Positions 58,216 to 64,000 of a stretch of 64,000 nt of DNA are shown one piece after another. Within the stretch, counting starts at the first letter, position 1, and the number at the start of each line of letters is the position of its first letter. The DNA lies in contig WLJO01000009.1 in the NCBI GenBank assembly GCA_009701715.1, positions 1 through 64,000 on the forward strand. Direction: 5' to 3'. Under the pieces are notes generated by a model that was given only the letters and a program-made list of their open reading frames with translations, ran no database searches and had not been told where the DNA came from. A program made the translations under genes and the position numbers. The stretch is from Actinomycetota bacterium (GTDB lineage Bacteria; Actinomycetota; Acidimicrobiia; Acidimicrobiales; Ilumatobacteraceae).

Positions 58216-61200
58216 CCGTCCACGAAGCCCACCCGCTTGAGCGGGGCCACCACCTCGGGCCCGGTCTCAGCGATGGTCTGCCCGTCCACCTTGCGGATCT
58301 CGAGGCTGCGGAGGCGCCCGTCCTTCACGAGCGAGGCGAGCGCGTCCGCCCAGCGCTCGTCGTTGCGCGCAGCGCCGAACACCACCAGGTGGTGCCCCCG
58401 CCGGTCGTACCACGCCTGCGGCAACCCGTCAGCTAGGACCACCATCGCGCCGGCACTGCGCGTCGGCCGTCCGCTGTTGTCGGGCCACGACAGTGCTGCT
58501 CCGTATGGCTGCGCCGGATCGGTTGCGGCGAGCACGAGCGGGCCCGATGGTGCCTCGGGTTCGCGGAGCGAGCGCAGTCGGTCCACCGCGCCGGGCAGCG
58601 CGAACTGGGCAGCACCGAGGCCGGCGACGAAATAGCCGCGCCTCACCTGGCCGCGCTCCTCGAGCACCTTGAGGATGCCGTATACCGCGGCGAATCCGCC
58701 CGCTGCACCCTCGGCAATTACGGCCTCCCGGGTGACGATGCCGTGGCGCTCCAGCAGTTGCAGGGCGTTCGCGTGGGACGCAGCCGTCGGGGTAGGAACG
58801 GGCTCGAGAAGCGGCGCAACGAGCGACCAGCGACCGGCCCCAGAAGCGGGCCCGATCGACGACAGGCGTCCGGGCCGGGGGCGACCGCGGAAGCGCAATC
58901 CCGGCGCCTGGGAGCGTGAAGGCGCCTTGCGCGCCTTGCCGGCGAGGAACGAGCGCAGCGGTGTCATCGAGTCGTTGGTGACCTCTCCGGCCCACACGAG
59001 GTCCCAGAGCGCCGTGAGTACCTCAGCCTCGGTGGCCGGTGCCGTACCGGCACGTAGCTGCGACCAGAAGCTCGCCCCCTGCTGCGCGAGAACGGAACGG
59101 ACGGCGTCGTGCACAACCCCAGCGGGCGGGTCGACGGGTTCGAGCCCGGCACCGAGCAGCGCAAGCTGATCGCGGAAATACACGCGCACGCGGCCGTCTG
59201 ATGCCCCGATCGCACCTGCCCCGAGCCAGACCACCTCCCCAGCGGCACACAACTCGTCGAGGTCGGAGGGTCGGAATCCCCGTACCCGCGCCGGGAGTAC
59301 CTCGGTCTCGAGCACCGTGGCAGGTAGTGCCGCCCCCTGCAGCAGCCCAAGCGCCTCCACGAGTCGGTCGAGGCTCGTGCCGCCACCGCGGGCGCTGTCG
59401 TTGGCCCGGATCCCGTGCCACTCGGGGAGAAAGCGTGCGAACACCTCCTGCTCGACGGGCTCCACCTCACGGCGCAGCGCTGCCAGCGAGCGTCGCCGGA
59501 GCTGACGCAACACCTCAGCATCGCACCACTCCCGCTCATGCCCCTCGGGCCGGAACTCGCCCCGGACCAACCGGTCCTGCGCCTCGAGCGCACGGAGCGC
59601 TCCCACCACGCGCTCCACGGGGACCGCGAGGCGACGGGATACGCCGTCCGCGAGGAACGGGCCGTGCGTGCGCGCATAGCGGCCCACGAGGTCCTCGAGC
59701 GGGTGCACCACCGGGTCCGTGAACGCGACCGGTAGGCCCATCGGCAGCGCGCAGCCGAGCGCGTCGCGGTACCTCGCCGCATCCTCGGCAGCGACGAAGC
59801 GTTCCTCGCCGCCGATCCGTACCGCGATCGCCCGTCGCTCCCGGAGCAGCGTCGCGAGCCACGGTGCCCCGTCACCCTCGCAGCGCACGTCTACCTCCGC
59901 TGCCGACAGGTCCCCGACCTTGCGGAGCACGTCGTGCAACTCGTCGGCGCTGCGCGCCCTGCGGCCGTCCACGAGGCACTGCAGCTCCAGCTCGAGGTCT
60001 GCGAGTACCCCCGGATCCAGCAGTTCCCGCAGTTCCTCGGCGCCGAGCAGTTCCCGTAACAGGTCGCGGTCGAGCGCGAGGGCTGCGGCACGTCGCTCGG
60101 CGAGCGGCGCGTCCCCCTCGTACATGTACGCAGCGATCCAGTTGAACAGCAGGCTCTGGCTGAACGGCGAGGCCCTCGGCGTGTCGACCGAGACGACACG
60201 GAGCGCCCGGCTGCGCAACTGACCGAGCACCTCCCGCAGCGCAGGCACGTCGAACACGTCCTGCAGGCACTCGCGGCTCGTCTCGAGCAGGATCGGGAAC
60301 GTCGGGTACTTGGCAGCCACTGCAAGCAGGTCCGCCGCACGCTGCCGCTGCTGCCACAGCGGGGTGCGTTGGTCCGGGCGCCGGCGCGGCAGCAGCAGGG
60401 CACGCCCCGCACACTCCCGGAACCGGGCGGCGAACAGCGACGTGGTGGGCAGCGTGGACACCACCAGTTCGTCGATGTCGTCGGGGTCGATCAGCAGTTC
60501 ACCGAGCGGCACGTCCTCGGCGGACTCCGGGAGACGGATGACGATCCCGTCGTCGCCCCACATCGTCTCCACAGGCATGTCGAAGCGCTCCGCGAGGCGG
60601 CGCTCGATCGCCATCGCCCACGGGGCGTGGACGGGTGTGCCGAACGGCGACAGGATGCACACGCGCCAGTCGCCGATCTCGTCCTTGAAGCGCTCCACCA
60701 CGACGGTGCGGTCGTCGGGCACGGCTCCGGCGGCCTCCTGCTGCTCCCGGAGGTACAGCACCACATTGCTCGCCGCGAGCGCGTCGAGGAAGTAGTGCTC
60801 GCGGAGCCGCTGCAGCGCGGCGGCATCGGGAAGGTCGCGAATCTCCCGAATGAACGCTCCGAGTGCACGACCGAGCTCGAGCGGTCGACCGGGCCGGTCC
60901 CCGCGCCAGAAGGGCATCTTTCCCGGCTGGCCCGGCGCTGGGGTGACGACAACGCGCTCGAACGAGATGTCCTCGATGCGCCACGTGCTCGCGCCGAGCA
61001 GGAAGGTCTCGCCCGGCCTGCTCTCGTACACCATTTCCTCATCGAGTTCACCCACCCGGGTGCCGTCGGGCAGGAACACGCCGAACAACCCCCGGTCGGG
61101 GATGGTGCCGCCGTTGGTGACGGCGAGTCGCTTCGAGCCGTCGCGCGCACGGATGACGTCACCGATGCGGTCCCACACGATGCGAGGCCTCAGCTCACTG

Positions 61201-62702
61201 AACTCCTCGCTCGGGTAGCGGCCGGCAAGGAGGTCCAGAACGTTGTTGAGCAGCTCATCGCTCAACTCCGCGAAGCACGCGCAGCGGCGCACCAGCGCGG
61301 CGAGGTCCGCCGTGGCGCAGTCCCCCATCGAGACGTGTGCGACGATCTGCTGAGCAAGTACGTCCAACGGGTTGCGCAGGTACCGGGTGTGCTCGATGAG
61401 CCCGTCGTGCATGCGGCGCACCACAATCGCCGCCTCGAGCAAGTCGCCGCGGTGCTTCGGGAAGATCGTCCCCTTCGACGGCTCGCCAACCGAGTGACCC
61501 GCACGTCCGATGCGCTGCAGGCCCCGGCTCACCGCGCCGGGAGACTCCACCTGCACCACGAGGTCAACCGCCCCCATATCGATGCCGAGCTCGAGGCTCG
61601 ACGTTGCCACGAGCGCTCGCAGGCGCCCGCTCTTCAGGTCATCCTCAATGATGACCCGTTGTTCACGGGCCAGCGAGCCGTGGTGTGCCTTCACCAGGTC
61701 ACCGGCCGCACCACCAGAGAGTCCCTGCTCCTCGGCAAGCTCGTTCAGCCTCGCTGCGAGCCGCTCCGCCTGACGCCTCGCATTACAGAAGATGATGGTG
61801 GAGCGATGCGTCTGGATGAGTTCGAGGATGCGCGGGTAGATGCTCGGCCAGATGGACGTGCGCGTGGTGGACAGCGCACTGGTTGCCGGCCCCGAGCGCA
61901 GTTCGGTGACCTCCTTGCCGAGTGCGCCCATGTCCTCCACCGGCACCACGATGTCGATCTCGAGCGCCTTGCGCACACCGGCATCCACGATGGCCACCGG
62001 GCGTGCAGTGCCCGGCGCGGAGAACCCGCCAAGGAAGGCTGCGGTCTCCTCCAGCGGTCGCTGCGTTGCTGAGAGGCCGATGCGCTGCGGAGGGCGTGCG
62101 GTGATCAGTTCCAGTCGCTCGAGGCTAAGGGCGAGGTGTGCACCGCGTTTGGTGGGGGCGAGTGCGTGGATCTCGTCGAGGATCACCCACTCGACGTTCG
62201 CCAGCGTCTCGCGCGCAGATGACGTGAGCAGCAGGTACAAGCTCTCCGGTGTCGTGATCAACAGGTCGGGCGGGTTGCGCAGCATGCGCTGGCGGTCCCT
62301 CGCGGGCGTGTCGCCCGTGCGCAGGCCCACGGTCGGCTCGATGAACGGCACCCCGAGGCGCTCGGCGGCAAGCTTGATCCCCTGCAGGGGCGCCCTCAGG
62401 TTTTTCTCGATATCGAACGCGAGCGCCCGCAGCGGCGAGATGTACAGCACGCGGGTGCGCGCCCTGGTGTCGGGGGCCGGGGTGGTGACGAGCCGGTCGA
62501 TTGCACCGAGGAACGCAGTGAGTGTCTTGCCCGAACCCGTCGGGGCACAGATGAGTGTGTGCTCGCCCGCCATGATCCGCGGCCAGCCCTGCACCTGGGC
62601 CGCAGTGGGCTCGGGGAACGATGTTGCGAACCAAGTGCCCACAGCCGCTGAGAACGCCCCGAGTACCGGGTGTCGCGGCGGCGTGGGATCGGGGCGCTCC
62701 AT
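58188..62702 (-). CDS. lhr: Lhr-type ATP-dependent DNA helicase, long form
   Basis: A superfamily 2 helicase (1504 residues) translocating on single-stranded DNA and linked to repair in mycobacteria. Walker A APTGSGKT (53-60), DEIH (176-179), SATQRP motif III, the RIGRAGH motif VI, then the Lhr winged-helix core and the long C-terminal domain (LLPRRRPDQRTPLWQQRQRA, VRVYFRD, RGYFVAGLGAAQFALPGAVDRLR). The length is that of full Lhr. TAGCCT lies 6 nt before the ATG. Confidence 0.95.
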   Translation of the reverse strand: MERPDPTPPRHPVLGAFSAAVGTWFATSFPEPTAAQVQGWPRIMAGEHTLICAPTGSGKTLTAFLGAIDRLVTTPAPDTRARTRVLYISPLRALAFDIEKNLRAPLQGIKLAAERLGVPFIEPTVGLRTGDTPARDRQRMLRNPPDLLITTPESLYLLLTSSARETLANVEWVILDEIHALAPTKRGAHLALSLERLELITARPPQRIGLSATQRPLEETAAFLGGFSAPGTARPVAIVDAGVRKALEIDIVVPVEDMGALGKEVTELRSGPATSALSTTRTSIWPSIYPRILELIQTHRSTIIFCNARRQAERLAARLNELAEEQGLSGGAAGDLVKAHHGSLAREQRVIIEDDLKSGRLRALVATSSLELGIDMGAVDLVVQVESPGAVSRGLQRIGRAGHSVGEPSKGTIFPKHRGDLLEAAIVVRRMHDGLIEHTRYLRNPLDVLAQQIVAHVSMGDCATADLAALVRRCACFAELSDELLNNVLDLLAGRYPSEEFSELRPRIVWDRIGDVIRARDGSKRLAVTNGGTIPDRGLFGVFLPDGTRVGELDEEMVYESRPGETFLLGASTWRIEDISFERVVVTPAPGQPGKMPFWRGDRPGRPLELGRALGAFIREIRDLPDAAALQRLREHYFLDALAASNVVLYLREQQEAAGAVPDDRTVVVERFKDEIGDWRVCILSPFGTPVHAPWAMAIERRLAERFDMPVETMWGDDGIVIRLPESAEDVPLGELLIDPDDIDELVVSTLPTTSLFAARFRECAGRALLLPRRRPDQRTPLWQQRQRAADLLAVAAKYPTFPILLETSRECLQDVFDVPALREVLGQLRSRALRVVSVDTPRASPFSQSLLFNWIAAYMYEGDAPLAERRAAALALDRDLLRELLGAEELRELLDPGVLADLELELQCLVDGRRARSADELHDVLRKVGDLSAAEVDVRCEGDGAPWLATLLRERRAIAVRIGGEERFVAAEDAARYRDALGCALPMGLPVAFTDPVVHPLEDLVGRYARTHGPFLADGVSRRLAVPVERVVGALRALEAQDRLVRGEFRPEGHEREWCDAEVLRQLRRRSLAALRREVEPVEQEVFARFLPEWHGIRANDSARGGGTSLDRLVEALGLLQGAALPATVLETEVLPARVRGFRPSDLDELCAAGEVVWLGAGAIGASDGRVRVYFRDQLALLGAGLEPVDPPAGVVHDAVRSVLAQQGASFWSQLRAGTAPATEAEVLTALWDLVWAGEVTNDSMTPLRSFLAGKARKAPSRSQAPGLRFRGRPRPGRLSSIGPASGAGRWSLVAPLLEPVPTPTAASHANALQLLERHGIVTREAVIAEGAAGGFAAVYGILKVLEERGQVRRGYFVAGLGAAQFALPGAVDRLRSLREPEAPSGPLVLAATDPAQPYGAALSWPDNSGRPTRSAGAMVVLADGLPQAWYDRRGHHLVVFGAARNDERWADALASLVKDGRLRSLEIRKVDGQTIAETGPEVVAPLKRVGFVDGYRGLVLRS

Positions 62703-62708
62703 GTCTGC

Positions 62709-62714
62709 AGGCTA
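62709..62714 (-). promoter_or_regulatory. Leaderless -10 element of lhr
   Basis: TAGCCT on the minus strand, 6 nt before the ATG at 62702. Confidence 0.45.
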
Positions 62715-62879
62715 TGACTCAGGTGTGGCGGAGATCCCCGGAGGCTCGCCCTTCCCGAGGCCCCACTCGGCGCCGGTGGCGTGCAGATAGGAGAGGACGG
62801 CGCTCGCCCGGAGGGGAGAGAGCGACGAGTCCGGCCCGAACGCCAACATTTGCGACGACCCGATCAGCGCGCACACCAT
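62712..62879 (-). CDS. Possible small protein upstream of lhr
   Basis: A 55-codon frame starting MVCALIGSSQMLAFGPDSSL and ending ATPES, with strongly G/C-biased third positions. It stops 9 nt before lhr; its TAG stop is also the first part of the lhr TAGCCT element. There is no clear ribosome-binding site. It could be a small gene, a relic fragment or chance. Confidence 0.3.
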   Translation of the reverse strand: MVCALIGSSQMLAFGPDSSLSPLRASAVLSYLHATGAEWGLGKGEPPGISATPES

Positions 62880-62931
62880 CAGAGGGCCAATCGTCCCCCG
62901 GCGGGTCTGTGAGCGGGGACACCCGCTCGGG

Positions 62932-62937
62932 TACCTT
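62932..62937 (+). promoter_or_regulatory. Leaderless -10 element of the DUF1295 gene
   Basis: TACCTT, 7 nt before the GTG at 62945. Confidence 0.45.
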
Positions 62938-62944
62938 CGATCCC

Positions 62945-63823
62945 GTGAACACCAAGGCGAAGTCGATGCTCGGCGTGCTGCTCCTCTACGTCATTGCCGT
63001 CGGTGCGGGAATCGCCACCTTCGCTGGCCTGCGCGACCTCCACCCGCTCGTATCGGTACTGATTGCTGACCTCGCGGCGACCGTGGTGGTCTTCCTTGGG
63101 TCCGTCGTCGCACGGAACTCGAGCATGTACGACGCCTACTGGTCGGTGATCCCGCCGTTCATCGCCTGGGCCTTCGCCGTGGAGGGTCAGCACATCCCCG
63201 TCGGCCGCACGGTCCTGCTCATGGTTGCCCTGAACATCTGGGCCGTTCGCCTTACGGCCAACTGGGGCCGGGGCTGGTCCGGGCTCCGGCACGAGGACTG
63301 GCGCTACGTCATGCTGCGCAAGGACGCCAAAGTTCCCGGCTGGATCATCGACCTCAGCGCAGTACACCTGTACCCCACGCTGCAGGTGTGGGTTGCGTGC
63401 TTCGGGATGTACGCAGCGCTCTCGCTCGGCACCGAGACGCTCAATGCGCTCGACTGGATCGCCGCGATCGTGGTCGCACTCGCCGCCCTGCTCCAGTTCG
63501 TCGCCGACGAACAGATGCGCAAGCACCGGCGCACCAACCCGACGGTCCCCTGTCGGTCCGGGCTGTGGGGTATGTCACGCCACCCCAATTACTTCGGCGA
63601 GGCCACCGTCTGGTGGGGGATCTGGCTCTTCGGTGTTGCGGGGAACCCGGCCAGCTGGTGGTGGACGTTGATCGGTCCGGTCTCCATGAGCGGCCTGCTC
63701 CGCGGGGCGTCCACGCCGATGATGGACAAGCGCTCGATCGAGCGCAGGCCCGGGTACGAGGTGCTCATGCGGGAACTCCCCGCGATGGCACCGATCGGGC
63801 GCCGCCTCTTTGTGCGACACTGA
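62945..63823 (+). CDS. DUF1295 (steroid 5-alpha-reductase-like) membrane protein
   Basis: A 292-residue polytopic membrane protein of the DUF1295/isoprenylcysteine-methyltransferase-like superfamily. The C-terminal signature GLWGMSRHPNYFGEATVWWG and the preceding ADEQMRKHRR are characteristic of this NAD(P)H- or SAM-linked reductase/methyltransferase fold. Substrate probably a lipid or steroid-like compound. The GTG start is chosen from the leaderless element. Confidence 0.85.
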   Translation: MNTKAKSMLGVLLLYVIAVGAGIATFAGLRDLHPLVSVLIADLAATVVVFLGSVVARNSSMYDAYWSVIPPFIAWAFAVEGQHIPVGRTVLLMVALNIWAVRLTANWGRGWSGLRHEDWRYVMLRKDAKVPGWIIDLSAVHLYPTLQVWVACFGMYAALSLGTETLNALDWIAAIVVALAALLQFVADEQMRKHRRTNPTVPCRSGLWGMSRHPNYFGEATVWWGIWLFGVAGNPASWWWTLIGPVSMSGLLRGASTPMMDKRSIERRPGYEVLMRELPAMAPIGRRLFVRH

Positions 63824-63851
63824 GTTCCACCATCATCCCGAAGGATCTGTC

Positions 63852-64000
63852 ATGCCCCGATTCATGCTCAATGGCACGTACACGCAAGCCGGTATCTCCG
63901 GAACCATTTCCGAGACGCTCACCGCACGCACCAAGGCCGTGAAGAAGCACGTCGAGGTACTCGGCGGAAAACTGCTGGGCATGTACTGGAGTACTGGCTC
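63852..64000 (+). CDS. GYD domain protein, truncated by window end
   Basis: The first 49 codons match the GYD domain (MPRFMLNGTYTQAGI, KKHVEVLGGKLLGMYWSTG), a small ferredoxin-like fold of about 95 residues of unknown function. AAGGAT precedes the ATG. The rest lies outside the window. Confidence 0.8.
   Translation, partial: MPRFMLNGTYTQAGISGTISETLTARTKAVKKHVEVLGGKLLGMYWSTG

Noticed and set aside
60369-62072. Long plus-strand frame opposite lhr
   Set aside because: The minus-strand helicase motifs are intact across the whole interval, and the antisense product has no recognisable domain.

Overview
The window is compact, GC-rich actinobacterial chromosome (64 kb, about 60 genes, no gap above 250 bp). 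Mycothiol chemistry (mca), several F420-type oxidoreductases, dnaE2, lhr, DUF3039, DUF4031, DUF1990 and a MurA with Asp in place of the catalytic Cys all point to Actinomycetota. The overall flavour (tandem hydantoinases, luciferase-like oxidoreductases, many leaderless GTG/ATG starts) suggests an Acidimicrobiia-type lineage, but that placement is inference. No rRNA, tRNA, CRISPR, insertion sequence or phage gene was found.

Layout. 1-7.6 kb: methionine salvage (mtnA), a secreted nuclease, a YdjC-type deacetylase, mycothiol conjugate amidase with a small SCP2-like protein, a PEBP lipoprotein, an acyl-CoA dehydrogenase, a CPBP membrane protease and an SDR. 7.7-14.5 kb: a catabolic operon with two closely related hydantoinase/dihydropyrimidinase genes flanking a CoA-acylating semialdehyde dehydrogenase, an F420-type oxidoreductase and a class III aminotransferase, consistent with breakdown of reduced pyrimidines or similar cyclic ureides through beta-alanine. 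14.5-19.5 kb: an unusual minus-strand group of PrsW protease, zinc-ribbon protein, winged-helix protein and a 1023-residue anchored surface protein. 19.6-23.5 kb: DUF971 plus rhomboid protease, a serine hydrolase and small zinc proteins. 23.5-28.6 kb: SOS-controlled dnaE2 and a lipoprotein/membrane protein pair. 28.8-32.4 kb: alpha-glucan metabolism (GT4 glycosyltransferase and phosphorylase). 32.4-46.3 kb: enoyl-CoA hydratase, MeaB, NifU-like protein, MurA, MFS transporter, J-domain protein, two luciferase-like oxidoreductases, S9 peptidase, GlpX, HNH lipoprotein and a methyltransferase. 46.4-49.2 kb: a thiol-redox neighbourhood with 1-Cys peroxiredoxin, NadR-like enzyme and two AhpD/CMD-family proteins. 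49.2-64 kb: a giant cyclase/ATPase/TPR regulator, an ABC exporter, an F420 split-barrel enzyme, Nei2, DUF1990, Lhr, a DUF1295 protein and a truncated GYD protein.

Most striking result: the second AhpD/CMD gene (47647-48147, minus) is interrupted by an in-frame UGA exactly where the family has the second Cys of CxxC, giving C-x-x-U. It is followed after 10-11 nt by a stem-loop with a GGUC apical loop, like the E. coli fdhF SECIS element. This is a probable selenoprotein rather than a pseudogene.

A second pattern runs through the window: at least 22 genes have a TANNNT hexamer 6-8 nt before the start codon and mostly no Shine-Dalgarno sequence, so leaderless transcription appears to be a common mode. 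In two divergent pairs (mtnA/nuclease and murA/MFS) the opposing hexamers overlap on a shared TA within a 22-23 bp intergenic region.
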